Positions 26,576 through 37,349 of a stretch of DNA of 62,056 nucleotides are shown here, piece after piece. This DNA is from an uncultured Cellvibrionales bacterium. Lineage in GTDB: Bacteria > Pseudomonadota > Gammaproteobacteria > Pseudomonadales > Dasaniaceae. The notes under the pieces are model-generated. The model did no database searches, was not told where the DNA came from, and saw only the letters and a list, made by a program, of their open reading frames with translations. How positions within the stretch are numbered: the first letter of the stretch is position 1; the number at the start of each line of letters is the position of its first letter. A program made the position numbers and the translations under genes. The stretch is taken from the NCBI GenBank assembly GCA_913019905.1, contig CAJVZD010000024.1, forward strand, positions 1 to 62,056, given 5' to 3'.

Positions 26576-28786
26576 CTAGTTTTTTACACCTAGATTTAGT
26601 TTTTCGAAAACCGCTTCGAAGGCTCGTTCCATAAATGATTTATTATTTGGGATCACTATTTGTGCTTCCCCTGCTGCCAATTTTTTTGCCAAATCAATTT
26701 GCGTTTTGACAGCTTGTTTAATGCCGTCTCTATCGACGAACATGTAATGAGAGGTAACGCGGCTATACCAGGCAAGTTTTAAGTGATATGGATTTTCTCC
26801 ATTTTGAAATTCGAACCATGTACCGAAGGCAATTTCTTGTAATTTGTTTATCATCGCTCGTTGGTCTTCGGTCAACAGGATATCCATTGTAGCTGGTTCT
26901 TTTGGCGAAATGGCTTCCTTGCTACTGACAGATTTTTTGCTGTCTTCAATGTGTTCATCTGGAACATTTTTGATCGTGTGACGGGCGCCTTCCAGTTTAT
27001 TTTTTTCTGCTTCGTGGTATGCCAGTTCATGAGCTTCTCTAAGAGAGTTTAACAGGGTTGCAGAAGCATCTTTGTCATAACCGATGGTTTTTAGTCCTTC
27101 CGAAACAGTTTTTTCCAGTGCGAATTGGCGCCGTTGAAAATCGATTTTACTGCCAGCGGCTTTGCTAGGGCGCACGCTCCACACGACCCCGTCGACCACT
27201 TTGAGTGCTGACTCCCACGCTTGACTGTTGTCTCCGTGGCGCAGCAAATTAAAGGACAAAAAGTCTGCCCACGTTTTTTCTAATAGATTGCCTATATTGG
27301 TGGGAATGTTAGATTGTTCGAGTCTATTGGTCATTTCACTCGCTGCGCGCTGTTTCGATATTTCGAGGCGCTCCAAACCTTGTTGCGATTCGGTATTGCG
27401 TTTTTCAACCATTTTCGCGCGTTTTTCAAGATTTTCATTGAAAACGAGGAAGTCTTCTAAAAGTATGCCAAAAATACTTTGATCGTCGACAAAGTCCTCC
27501 AAAATGGCCTTAATGGTAGACTTTATTTTTGGCAACACTTTACGATCTTTATCGTCTTTGACCCAGCGAATACTGACGGCGGTCATAGAGTTTAATAATT
27601 GACGAGCTGGGTGATCGTTATTGTCCAGAAAATTCTTGTCCATGAGTGCTAGCTTTAAGTACGGCGTGTGTAGATGGCTGAGCATGGACTTCACTGCATC
27701 ATTCAATTTTTCATCATCGAGCATAAACCGGAAAATCATGCCGACGAAGTCTACGGTGTTGGCATCGTCGTTGGTGATTTTATGTCGTGCGTTTTTATTG
27801 GCCTGCTGGCCTAATTGCGTAAAGAGTTTGTCTTCAACTGAATCGGCCTGCAATGGCCTGTTCAGAGCTGCCGCGGAGGTAAACGCCTTTGACTGTTGAA
27901 TGACGCTGAGCGCTAAGGCGTAATCTAAAGCAGAAAAACTGTCGGCGCCACCACTACCATCGGCAGTAACATTTGCGAAATCGATGCCTCCAGCCGTTTG
28001 AGTTCTCGTCCCTGTCTGTTGCAGCTGAAGCTGTCGGATTGAGTTATATAATTCGTGTTGGTGGGCGATACTGACTGAAGTTTCAGTGATTGAATCATTG
28101 GGCTCCTGATCAATATGCGAATCATTTGTTGGATGTTGTTTCTCTTTTAGCGCTGCTCGGGAAACAGTAAATCTTAAATTGGGTAATATGGCATTGTCTT
28201 TTAGGTCTTCATTTAACCTGGTCAGTATTTTCTCAAAGCAGGGGATAAGAGCTTGTCCCAATTGTTTGTAAACAAAAATCTTCGGTTTGCTTTCCAATGA
28301 CAGCTGCGTGATGGCGATCTGAATAGCTTCGCAGATCAACGCGGGTCCAAATGGATTTGTTTCATCGGTGATTTGTTTGCCTCCCCTAAGAACTGCCAGG
28401 CGACGATTTAATTTCCATAAATGTTCGGAATTTAAACTGTTTGACTTGGAAATAATGACTGAAATAGCGAGTTCGTCTTCGAGCTCATCCCTGTTTACAA
28501 GGGATAAATTACTCGGGTCAATCCTCTCATTGACGCTGCGACCCACGAGTTTGTTGTCAGCGAAAGCTTGGAAATCAGCGGTTAGTCGTTTTTGGAAAGC
28601 AGAGTGCATGTTCTTACTATTTTTCTTTAAGAGCTTTACTGCATCGAAATATCGTCCCTGATCTTCACTGTTGGTACATCTTTCTGCATAATCGAAAAGT
28701 GCCTGCGATAACGTTTCTTCATTGGATACCAATAAATCAATATAGTATTTATGAGCATTATCACGACAGGTGTTCAGTAATTCCAT
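26576..28786 (-). CDS. DUF1631-family protein
   Basis: A large (736-residue), mostly helical cytoplasmic protein. The N-terminus LLNTCRDNAHKYYIDLL and the internal FMLDDEKLNDAVKSMLSHLHTPYLKLALMD stretch match the DUF1631 family found in gammaproteobacteria; some databases mislabel it thymidine phosphorylase, with no sequence support. The C-terminus (LTEDQRAMINKLQEIAFGTWFEF, LKLAWYSRVTSHYMFVDRDG) resembles a PilZ-like fold in outline, which would fit a c-di-GMP link, but that is only a guess. It stands alone on its strand. No catalytic motif seen. Confidence 0.75.
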   Translation of the reverse strand: MELLNTCRDNAHKYYIDLLVSNEETLSQALFDYAERCTNSEDQGRYFDAVKLLKKNSKNMHSAFQKRLTADFQAFADNKLVGRSVNERIDPSNLSLVNRDELEDELAISVIISKSNSLNSEHLWKLNRRLAVLRGGKQITDETNPFGPALICEAIQIAITQLSLESKPKIFVYKQLGQALIPCFEKILTRLNEDLKDNAILPNLRFTVSRAALKEKQHPTNDSHIDQEPNDSITETSVSIAHQHELYNSIRQLQLQQTGTRTQTAGGIDFANVTADGSGGADSFSALDYALALSVIQQSKAFTSAAALNRPLQADSVEDKLFTQLGQQANKNARHKITNDDANTVDFVGMIFRFMLDDEKLNDAVKSMLSHLHTPYLKLALMDKNFLDNNDHPARQLLNSMTAVSIRWVKDDKDRKVLPKIKSTIKAILEDFVDDQSIFGILLEDFLVFNENLEKRAKMVEKRNTESQQGLERLEISKQRAASEMTNRLEQSNIPTNIGNLLEKTWADFLSFNLLRHGDNSQAWESALKVVDGVVWSVRPSKAAGSKIDFQRRQFALEKTVSEGLKTIGYDKDASATLLNSLREAHELAYHEAEKNKLEGARHTIKNVPDEHIEDSKKSVSSKEAISPKEPATMDILLTEDQRAMINKLQEIAFGTWFEFQNGENPYHLKLAWYSRVTSHYMFVDRDGIKQAVKTQIDLAKKLAAGEAQIVIPNNKSFMERAFEAVFEKLNLGVKN

Positions 28787-29288
28787 TAAAGACGTTCTCT
28801 ATTTGACGTCTGGGCGCCATTTCATAGTATGAGGTTTTTGTGGTGTATATGCACTAATACAACTGTAGACCATTATGATGGATTTAGAGTGTAAAGTATT
28901 GATAATGGTAGCTTTTAGTAGACTTAATAGACCTGCAAACATTAACGTCGCTAGAGTATGTTGTGAACTGACTAACGCCGTGGGGCACGATTAAGAAGCT
29001 AGAGTCGTTTTATTTCAAAGAACGAGTTCGAAATATACCGATGCGCGGAATACTCATTAGCACCATTTACGGGCCTGATAATCAATGCTTTTAATCTCAC
29101 TACAGACTGGATTTTGATTCTTGAGGTCCTGACCGTTCGGCAGTAAGGTCGCGCTCTTACTGTTAGAAAGCGATATTAATGGCAATTCGTCGAATTTAAG
29201 AGAAGGATTTTCAGTGTACGCATTGACTGTATTTATAGCGATAAGTATTGTAAGTCCTTAATTTCGGTTACCCGGATAGTGTTAACCC
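28787..29288. other. Intergenic stretch, divergent promoters expected
   Basis: In these 502 bases between two divergent genes I see no open frame, RNA or repeat. TTGACT (29224-29229) and TATTGT (29246-29251), 16 bases apart, form a fair sigma-70 promoter for the Smr gene, with a start near 29258. Confidence 0.35.
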
Positions 29289-29891
29289 ATGACAGCAAGC
29301 ACAGACGAAAATGATCTTTTTTTACAGGAAATGGGCGATATTGAGCCTATCCAGGTGGAAAAGCGGATTAGTAAAAAGCGGGATAATCCAAGTGATTTAA
29401 TCTCACAGGCACGGCGCAAAAATGCAACTCTGGAAATCGAAAAAGACAAAAACCACTTGGATAGCGATCATGTCGATCTATTGGATCCCTATTATACCTT
29501 AGAGTTTAAGCGCCCCGGTGTTCAAAACGGTGTATTTCGAAAGCTTAAGCAAGGTAAATATCCTCAAGATGCAAGGCTCGATTTACATCGGATGAGTGTC
29601 GAAAATGCGCGCCAAGAAGTTTATGGATTCATAAAAACAGCGATGGCTTACGACGTGCGGTCGCTGATTATTATTCACGGAAAGGGTAGTCATGGTCTTT
29701 CTGAAGCCGTTATTTTAAAGAGTTACGTCCATAGGTGGTTGCCGGATATGGAAGAGGTTCAGGCATACTGTAGTGCGCAACAACACCACGGAGGTATTGG
29801 TGCTGTTTACGTGCTTTTGAAGAAGAGTGAAAAGAAAAAACAGGAAAACAGAGAGAAAATCAATCGAGGTCGGGTCGAGCCGTTTATTTGA
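29289..29891 (+). CDS. Smr-domain protein (SmrA/YdaL type)
   Basis: A 200-residue protein: a disordered charged N-terminal half (about 1-85) and a C-terminal Smr domain (about 95-180) with the DARLDLHRMSVENA motif and the conserved IIHGKGSHG loop. Smr domains act as nucleases on DNA or RNA; the LDLH form here is the variant with nuclease activity in E. coli YdaL. The substrate is unknown. The ATG at 29289 has no strong ribosome-binding site. A long inverted repeat follows the stop and separates it from the convergent PA4642-type gene. Confidence 0.85.
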   Translation: MTASTDENDLFLQEMGDIEPIQVEKRISKKRDNPSDLISQARRKNATLEIEKDKNHLDSDHVDLLDPYYTLEFKRPGVQNGVFRKLKQGKYPQDARLDLHRMSVENARQEVYGFIKTAMAYDVRSLIIIHGKGSHGLSEAVILKSYVHRWLPDMEEVQAYCSAQQHHGGIGAVYVLLKKSEKKKQENREKINRGRVEPFI

Positions 29892-29902
29892 GGGTCGTTG
29901 GT

Positions 29903-29935
29903 AAAGCTTGAGAGGGTTTTAGTCACTCAAGCTTT
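29903..29935. terminator. Bidirectional terminator between convergent genes
   Basis: AAAGCTTGAG (29903-29912) and CTCAAGCTTT (29926-29935) are perfect inverted arms around a 13-base loop. It lies just after the Smr stop, between two convergent genes. A T-rich stretch on each flank is short. Confidence 0.55.
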
Positions 29936-29963
29936 ATGTTTAGCACACTTAAGTTCAGTCAGC

Positions 29964-30260
29964 TCATTTGGCGCCGTTAGCTTCCAATATAGTGCGATAA
30001 TCCGTTGAATTGCGGTGTTGTTTTATTATCGCTAGAACTGTCTCACCATCCGGGTTCGTTGAATTTATATCGCGTTTTTCTACGCAGAAAAATCCGACAA
30101 ACTCTTCGAAATTCTCCAAGCGCATCGACTGATAAGCTTTCATCAACACGTGAAAATCCTTTTCGACGTTTTCTACCGTTTTTATTTCCAGAAAGTCTTT
30201 AACTCGGTCGGTGGTCCAAACCTCGTCTAGTACTTTTTCTTTATCTTTCTTAAGTGCCAT
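29964..30260 (-). CDS. PA4642-family small protein
   Basis: A 98-residue acidic cytoplasmic protein with the sequence pattern KKDKEKVLDEVWTTDRVKDFL and SMRLENFEEFVGFF, which I recognise as the PA4642 family of pseudomonads and relatives. It has no known function. The gene follows gatB on the same strand in this order (gatC-gatA-gatB-PA4642-like), with 77 bases between, so it may be co-transcribed with or just downstream of gatCAB. The ATG at 30260 is the only sensible start. Confidence 0.7.
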   Translation of the reverse strand: MALKKDKEKVLDEVWTTDRVKDFLEIKTVENVEKDFHVLMKAYQSMRLENFEEFVGFFCVEKRDINSTNPDGETVLAIIKQHRNSTDYRTILEANGAK

Positions 30261-30308
30261 GAGTCTACCTTTTACGCTGTATATTTTAATCGATAATATT
30301 GCTGTATG

Positions 30309-30328
30309 TTTCGTTTTAAAAAACGAAA
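30309..30328. terminator. AT-rich hairpin downstream of gatB
   Basis: TTTCGTTT and AAACGAAA pair around a four-base loop between gatB and the PA4642-type gene. Both sides are AT-rich, but there is no long T-run, so terminator function is uncertain. Confidence 0.3.
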
Positions 30329-30337
30329 AGGAACGAA

Positions 30338-31804
30338 TTACTCATCTAATTTCTTAAGTAATAAGCTGTTAACCAAGCCCGGATTTGCTTGCCCCTTTGA
30401 CGCTTTCATAATTTGACCAACAAAAAAGCCTATCATTTTTTTACGTTTGTCAGGTTCTGATTTACGATAATTATCGACTTGTTCGGGGTTGCTTGCAACA
30501 ACATCGGCGACTAGGACATCGAGGGCTCCGCTATCGGAGACCTGTTTCAAGCCTTTTGCCGCTATAACCTTATCTGCGTCGCCTTCCTCGTTCCACATAC
30601 AGTCAAAAACCTGTTTGGCGATTTTTCCCGATATGGTGTTGTCTTTAATTCTATTGATCAATCCAGCTAAATCTTCTGCGCTAACAGGGCTTTGAGTAAT
30701 GTTGCTTATCTTGCTATCGGCGGCGTTAATTTTGGCCGAAATGTCGCCATTTATCCAATTTGCGACGAGCTTTGCATCGTCGCAGGTATTGGTTGCTGAC
30801 TCAAAGAAGGCGGCTACATGCCTGTCACCGCTAAGGCTGCTGGCGTCGTAATCTGATAGGCCGTAGGTAGCTATAAATCTGGCTTGCCGAGCATCGGGCA
30901 GTTCAGGCAGCTCAGCTGCAATCGCTTTGAGGTAACTCTCATCTATTTCTACGGGCAATAGGTCGGGGCAAGGAAAATAGCGATAATCGTTCGCTTCTTC
31001 CTTACTACGCATTGATCGTGCAGTCTTATTGTCCGCATTGTAGAGGCGGGTTTCCTGAGCTATATTCCCGCCATCTTCCAATATGTCGATTTGGCGCTCT
31101 ACTTCCAGAGCAATGGCTTCCTCCATGAATTTAAAGGAATTCAGGTTTTTTGTTTCTGTACGCGTTCCGTATTCTTTTTGACCTTTTAATCGAACAGAAA
31201 CGTTTACGTCAAAACGCATTGATCCCTGTGACATTTCGCCATCAGAAATTCCCAGAGAGGTTACGATGGCGTGAATTTTCCTCGCGAAAGCGACCGCCTC
31301 CTCCGAGTTTCTCATGTCAGGTTCCGAGACTATTTCGATTAACGGAGTGCCGGCGCGATTTAAGTCAATACCTGAAAATCCATGATTCATGACTCCCAGC
31401 CCTTCGTGCAAAGATTTTCCTGCATCTTCTTCGAGATGTGCATGGTGAATGCGAATGTCCTTATATTCGCCATTTTTTAATTGGATTTCAACGACCCCAG
31501 CTCCGACGATTGGCTCGTCCATTTGCGTTGTTTGATAACCCTTAGGAAGGTCGGGATAGAAGTAGTTTTTACGGTCGAAAATTGAGCGTTTATTGATGGG
31601 GGAGTTGATCGCCAATCCAAACATAATTGCGTAACGTAATGCCTGTTCATTAAGCACGGGTAAGGTGCCAGGCATTGCCAGGTCGACCGCATTAGCCTGT
31701 GTATTGGCTTCGGCGCCAAACGTTGTCTTACTCGTCGAAAAAATTTTACTTTTTGTCGCCAGTTGGACGTGGATTTCAAGACCTATGACTGTTTCCCATT
31801 CCAT
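30338..31804 (-). CDS. gatB: Asp-tRNA(Asn)/Glu-tRNA(Gln) amidotransferase subunit B
   Basis: The 488-residue tRNA-binding and kinase subunit of the GatCAB enzyme, which corrects Glu-tRNA(Gln) and/or Asp-tRNA(Asn) by amidation. It starts [20 protein letters not shown] and has the family segments [28 protein letters not shown] and [14 protein letters not shown]. The C-terminal YqeY-like tail includes [21 protein letters not shown]. It starts 3 bases after gatA ends, so the two are co-transcribed. Complete. Confidence 0.97.
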   Translation of the reverse strand: MEWETVIGLEIHVQLATKSKIFSTSKTTFGAEANTQANAVDLAMPGTLPVLNEQALRYAIMFGLAINSPINKRSIFDRKNYFYPDLPKGYQTTQMDEPIVGAGVVEIQLKNGEYKDIRIHHAHLEEDAGKSLHEGLGVMNHGFSGIDLNRAGTPLIEIVSEPDMRNSEEAVAFARKIHAIVTSLGISDGEMSQGSMRFDVNVSVRLKGQKEYGTRTETKNLNSFKFMEEAIALEVERQIDILEDGGNIAQETRLYNADNKTARSMRSKEEANDYRYFPCPDLLPVEIDESYLKAIAAELPELPDARQARFIATYGLSDYDASSLSGDRHVAAFFESATNTCDDAKLVANWINGDISAKINAADSKISNITQSPVSAEDLAGLINRIKDNTISGKIAKQVFDCMWNEEGDADKVIAAKGLKQVSDSGALDVLVADVVASNPEQVDNYRKSEPDKRKKMIGFFVGQIMKASKGQANPGLVNSLLLKKLDE

Positions 31805-31807
31805 TAT

Positions 31808-33292
31808 TTAGCCCTCCTGGCCGGTTGACGGCTTTTGCATAGATGGTTCCGGGGGGCATTGCTTGTGCCAGTCAGTAGCTTGTTGAAAACGATGAGCAAT
31901 GTTGAGGAGTTTCCCCTCGGAAAAATAATCGCCGATAAGCTGTAAACCGGCGGGTTTTTGAGCGGTAAAACCAGCGGGAATCGACATGCCCGGTAATCCC
32001 GCAAGGTTTGTTGATATGGTATATATGTCTTCGAGATACATGGAGACAGGGTCGTTGGATTTTTCTCCGAGTTTAAAAGCAGGGTTGGGTACGGTCGGAC
32101 CCATAATTACGTCGACGTTTTTAAATGCTTCAACAAAATCATTTTTTATCAGGCGACGGATCTGCTGGGCTTTTTTGTAATAGGCATCATAGAAGCCAGC
32201 GGATAAAGCATAACTTCCCACCAAAATACGTCTTTTTACTTCGTCTCCAAAACCCTCTTCGCGAGTCCGCGTGTAAAGATCAAATAGATCTTTTGGATTT
32301 TCACATCGATGGCCGTAACGAACACCGTCAAAGCGCGAGAGGTTAGCCGATGCTTCAGAAGGGGCGATGATGTAGTAGCAGGGAATCGCTAATTCTGTAT
32401 TCGGCAGGGAAATCTCTTTTAGCGTCGCACCTAGTGCCTCATATTCCTTTATGGCGATTTCGACAGCTTTTTCAATTTCGGGAGCAAGGCCGTCACCCAA
32501 GAATTCTTTTGGGAGGCCAATGGTTAACCCATCGAGCTTATCGTTGAGTGTGCTTTTATAGTCGGGAACATCTTTGACCATGCTGGTAGAATCTTTCTCA
32601 TCAAACCCGGCCATTACATCGAGCAGCAAGGCCGCGTCTTCCGCCGAGCGGGTCATCGGTCCCCCCTGGTCGAGGCTAGAGGCAAACGCAATCATGCCGT
32701 AACGTGAAACGCGGCCGTAGGTAGGTTTTAATCCAGTGATACCGCATAGTGCTGCCGGTTGTCGTATAGATCCCCCGGTATCGGTACCGGTTGCTGCCGG
32801 AGTCAGCTGAGCGGCGACGGCGGCTGCGCTTCCTCCCGATGATCCGCCAGGTACACAGTTGATATCCCAGGGGTTTTTAACAGCACCATAAAAGCTGCTT
32901 TCGTTTGAGGATCCCATGGCGAATTCGTCCATATTAGTTTTGCCAAGGGTAACCGCGCCAGCCGCGTTGAAATTCTCAATCACGGTTGCGTTGTAGGGCG
33001 GAACGAAGTTGTCTAGCATTTTCGAGCCACAGCTTGTTTTCACGCCTTCCGTGCAAAAAATATCTTTGTGCGCAAGAGGTATGCCGCACAGTGGGCTTTG
33101 CTGTCCATCGCTTATTCGCTTGTCTGCTGCTTTTGCCTGGGTTATCGCCAATTCAGCTGTGACCGTGATGAAGCTATTATAAACCTTGTCCAGTCTGTGG
33201 ATTCTGTCTAAATAATGTTGTGTGAGTTCAACGCTTGAGAATTCATTGGTAGCCAGACCATTACTCAGTTCGGTCAGGGATTTGTTATGCAT
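31808..33292 (-). CDS. gatA: Asp-tRNA(Asn)/Glu-tRNA(Gln) amidotransferase subunit A
   Basis: The 494-residue amidase subunit that frees ammonia from glutamine. The amidase signature is intact: catalytic lysine in IPLAHKDIF (about residue 76), and the glycine-serine run [11 protein letters not shown] (about 151-160) followed by [13 protein letters not shown] with the nucleophile serine. It lies between gatC and gatB; 91 bases separate it from gatC. AGGA lies about ten bases before the ATG. The C-terminal 20 residues are proline- and lysine-rich. Length is normal. Confidence 0.97.
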   Translation of the reverse strand: MHNKSLTELSNGLATNEFSSVELTQHYLDRIHRLDKVYNSFITVTAELAITQAKAADKRISDGQQSPLCGIPLAHKDIFCTEGVKTSCGSKMLDNFVPPYNATVIENFNAAGAVTLGKTNMDEFAMGSSNESSFYGAVKNPWDINCVPGGSSGGSAAAVAAQLTPAATGTDTGGSIRQPAALCGITGLKPTYGRVSRYGMIAFASSLDQGGPMTRSAEDAALLLDVMAGFDEKDSTSMVKDVPDYKSTLNDKLDGLTIGLPKEFLGDGLAPEIEKAVEIAIKEYEALGATLKEISLPNTELAIPCYYIIAPSEASANLSRFDGVRYGHRCENPKDLFDLYTRTREEGFGDEVKRRILVGSYALSAGFYDAYYKKAQQIRRLIKNDFVEAFKNVDVIMGPTVPNPAFKLGEKSNDPVSMYLEDIYTISTNLAGLPGMSIPAGFTAQKPAGLQLIGDYFSEGKLLNIAHRFQQATDWHKQCPPEPSMQKPSTGQEG

Positions 33293-33383
33293 GGAATGGT
33301 ATTCCTGTTGATTTAATTACTGGGTGTAACTAGCGGTATATGATGGCTACAGCAAGTGGAAAGGTAGCTCATCGGTCTCGTGA

Positions 33384-33671
33384 TTATTCGATTACTTTTG
33401 GAACCAGGTATAGGCCGTTTTCAGCGTTGGGGGCAATGTCCTGAAATCGGTCTCGCTGGTTATTTTCGCTTACCGTATCGGCACGTAGTCGTTGGCTGGC
33501 ATCGAGAGGGTTGGCCATGGGTTCAACGCCTGATGTATCAATCGATTGCATTTTATCAACCATTCCGAGGATGTCATTGAGGCGGTTGACCACCTCGGGG
33601 ACTTCTTTTTCGTCGATACGAATTCTTGCCAGGGTGGCAATTTTCTCAATATCGGATCGTTCTACTGACAT
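33384..33671 (-). CDS. gatC: Asp-tRNA(Asn)/Glu-tRNA(Gln) amidotransferase subunit C
   Basis: A 95-residue GatC, the small protein that wraps round and stabilises GatA and GatB. Typical segments are [39 protein letters not shown] and the C-terminal [12 protein letters not shown] opens the frame at 33674, but the ATG at 33671 with GGAG six bases upstream is the better start. First gene of gatCAB, divergent from mreB, as in Pseudomonas. Confidence 0.95.
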   Translation of the reverse strand: MSVERSDIEKIATLARIRIDEKEVPEVVNRLNDILGMVDKMQSIDTSGVEPMANPLDASQRLRADTVSENNQRDRFQDIAPNAENGLYLVPKVIE

Positions 33672-35117
<1,446 letters not shown>

Positions 35118-35302
35118 AATAAATACGTAACTGTCGAAATGGGCTCTGGTTGACTACAAAGACGTGCATCTCATGAACATTGCCGCTAGCGGAATCTATA
35201 CATTGGCTTGTTATACTATTCAATCTATAGAATTAGATTCTTCGTTTAGGCCTTTTTTCGTTGGTCGATTTTTTATTCTCCCTACAAAGATAAGGTGTTC
35301 CC

Positions 35303-36136
35303 ATTAAGCCCCTTTTTGTAAAGGGGCCTTCTATTGGTGCTCGGCTATTAGTGTTGAGTATACTAACTCTTGTACTTATTTTTGCCGGGCAACGCTATCA
35401 ATGGTTGGGCAATATCGAGTCCAAACTTTCGGTCATTGCAACGCCATTTTATTGGGCTGCCGACATTCCCGTTCGAGTCTTCGACTGGGGATTGGAATCA
35501 ATGCGGTCTCGCAAATCTCTGTTAGGTGAAAACGAGCAGTTACAGGCCAAAACTCTGCTTCTAGAGGGTAAGGTCCAGAAGCTTGCGTCACTGGAAGCTG
35601 AAAATGTACGCCTTCGTGAATTATTAAACTCTTCAGCCCTAGTCGACGATAGCGTGTTAGTTGCGGAGTTGATCAGTGTATCGCCTAATCCTCTACACCA
35701 TCAAATTGTCGTTAATAAGGGTAAGTCCGATGGACTTTATGTGGGTCAACCACTGATTGATTCGCTGGGGTTAATGGGGCAAATTATAGAAGTCGGGCCT
35801 TTGTCGAGTCGTGCCCTACTGATTACCGACGCCAGCCACGCTCTGCCGGTGCAAATTAACCGAAACGGTGTTCGCAGTATTGCCGAGGGTGTCGGCCGAT
35901 TTCATGAAATGCAGCTCCGCCATGTGGCTGCAACTACCGATATTCAGGTCGGGGATCTATTGGTTAGCTCGGGATTAGGTCAGCGGTTCCCGGTCGGGTA
36001 CCCGGTAGCTGTCGTTACAGAAGTGTCGATAAATCCAGGCCTTTCTTTTGCGACGGTCAAAGCATCGCCGAAGGCTGCCCTGAATCGAAGTCGTTACGTA
36101 TTATTGGTATTTACAAATAGTGAGCAACGAAAATAA
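35303..36136 (+). CDS. mreC: Rod-shape protein MreC, probable ATT start codon
   Basis: MreC is the periplasmic scaffold of the elongasome with one N-terminal membrane segment (about 14-32 here), a coiled coil (about 65-100) and beta domains (SPNPLHHQIVVNKGKSDGL pattern near 135). The first ATG/GTG/TTG in frame is GTG 35351, which would remove IKPLFVKGPSIGARLL. That segment matches the conserved start of MreC (MKPIFSRGPS in E. coli). The frame is closed by a TAA at 35291, so only ATT 35303 lies at the position of the usual ATG, with AAGGTG six bases upstream. I therefore annotate 277 residues from ATT. An 8-bp hairpin follows immediately. mreD overlaps by one base. Confidence 0.8.
   Translation: MKPLFVKGPSIGARLLVLSILTLVLIFAGQRYQWLGNIESKLSVIATPFYWAADIPVRVFDWGLESMRSRKSLLGENEQLQAKTLLLEGKVQKLASLEAENVRLRELLNSSALVDDSVLVAELISVSPNPLHHQIVVNKGKSDGLYVGQPLIDSLGLMGQIIEVGPLSSRALLITDASHALPVQINRNGVRSIAEGVGRFHEMQLRHVAATTDIQVGDLLVSSGLGQRFPVGYPVAVVTEVSINPGLSFATVKASPKAALNRSRYVLLVFTNSEQRK
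35308..35327 (+). promoter_or_regulatory. Hairpin right after the mreC start codon
   Basis: GCCCCTTT (35308-35315) and AAAGGGGC (35320-35327) pair perfectly around TTGT, beginning two bases after the ATT codon. There is no T-run, so it is not a terminator. In the message it would sit in the ribosome's initiation footprint and could lower mreC translation. It also encodes the conserved KPLFVKGP, so chance is possible. Confidence 0.5.
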
Positions 36137-36618
36137 TGCTGTCGATGAATGGACGCTTAGTGATCGCATTAACGCTGATTGCCGCTCTGTGGATTAGTAT
36201 TGTTCCGTTGCCCCTGTGGGCTCAGTGGGGGCGTCCAGACTTGGTTGCTATTGTTGTTCTTTACTGGATTATGGCTCTGCCGGAGCGTGTGGGTATAGGC
36301 TTTGCGTGGTCGGTAGGATTGGTGCAGGATATTATTGAGGGAAGCGTATTGGGTCAACACGCTTTTGCTCTGGCGATACTGGCCTATCTGGCTCTGATTT
36401 TGTACCAGCGATTACGTATGTTTACCCCGGTACAACAAGCTTGGGTGATATTTGTGTTTACCGCCCTGAATCAATTGTTGTGTCATTGGGTGCAGACGTT
36501 GGTAGGTATTGTATCGTTTAATATACTGTTTATGTTACCTGCAGTATTTAGCGCTTTGTTGTGGCCTCTGGTGTCGGTTTTTCTGCGAATGTTACGCCGC
36601 AGTTATTTTATTACATAG
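36136..36618 (+). CDS. mreD: Rod-shape protein MreD
   Basis: A 160-residue inner-membrane protein with about five hydrophobic segments, the partner of MreC in the elongasome. Family marks are the N-terminal LVIALTLIAALWISIVPLP and the PDLVAIVVLYWIMALPERVGIGFAWSVGLVQD stretch with its conserved G-L-x-x-D. ATG overlaps the mreC stop (TAATG), so translation is coupled. Length is normal. Confidence 0.95.
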   Translation: MLSMNGRLVIALTLIAALWISIVPLPLWAQWGRPDLVAIVVLYWIMALPERVGIGFAWSVGLVQDIIEGSVLGQHAFALAILAYLALILYQRLRMFTPVQQAWVIFVFTALNQLLCHWVQTLVGIVSFNILFMLPAVFSALLWPLVSVFLRMLRRSYFIT

Positions 36619-36673
36619 GCCAAACCACATAAAACAATCTTTTAATTGATCAGGGAAGTATCATCGAGTCTTC

Positions 36674-37333
36674 ATGGCAATCTCTCTACGAAATAATCGA
36701 CTGTATCTTGCTTCGCAATCTCCGCGGCGTTCTGAATTACTGCAACAAATCTCCGTTGATTTCAAATCGCTAACGACATCAGTCGATGAGACGCCGTTGA
36801 TCGGTGAGGCACCTGAGGAATATGTTTGTCGGTTAGCTATAGCGAAAGCCAGGGCTGGCTGGTTGCAAATGCAACAGGACGCATTGTCGCCACTTCCAGT
36901 TCTCGGAGCGGACACGAGTGTCGTCCTTGGGGAACAAATTATTGGCAAGCCTGTTAATCGTGAGCACGGCTTGTCACTCTTGAGATCGCTATCGGGTGTG
37001 ACTCATAAGGTCATGACCGGTGTTTGTTTGTATTATGGTTCGGACAAAACCGCTGTGAATAATGGAGGCGGACAACCTCGTGATGAGATTGAGCTATCGG
37101 CGGTGAATATTACAGGCGTAACTTTTCGAAAAATGACGCCCCTTGAAATAGAATCGTATTGGGATAGTGGAGAACCGCGTGGTAAGGCTGGTGCCTATGG
37201 TATACAGGGACGGGCTGCCATCTATATTGACCGCATAGAAGGTAGTTATTCTTCAGTGGTAGGGTTACCGTTGTCTGATACCTATCAAATGCTTGAAAAA
37301 ATCGAGAATATAATAAGAGAAAGTCGTTTATGA
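36674..37333 (+). CDS. Maf-type nucleotide pyrophosphatase (YhdE type)
   Basis: A 219-residue Maf protein, which hydrolyses dTTP/UTP and modified pyrimidine nucleotides to monophosphates. The motif LASQSPRRSELL at the N-terminus, the VDETP loop, VLGADTSVVL and the GKAGAYGIQGRAA segment are all present. It has an insert of about 15 residues in the middle (SDKTAVNNGGGQPRDEIELS). It follows mreD and precedes rng by 16 bases, the same order as in E. coli. Not related to the MAF glycosyltransferase at the window start. Confidence 0.95.
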   Translation: MAISLRNNRLYLASQSPRRSELLQQISVDFKSLTTSVDETPLIGEAPEEYVCRLAIAKARAGWLQMQQDALSPLPVLGADTSVVLGEQIIGKPVNREHGLSLLRSLSGVTHKVMTGVCLYYGSDKTAVNNGGGQPRDEIELSAVNITGVTFRKMTPLEIESYWDSGEPRGKAGAYGIQGRAAIYIDRIEGSYSSVVGLPLSDTYQMLEKIENIIRESRL

Positions 37334-37349
37334 TTTATGAGCTGGAAGT

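Noticed and set aside
35308..35327. Hairpin read as a terminator of mreB
   Set aside because: No T-run follows and it lies inside the conserved mreC coding sequence.
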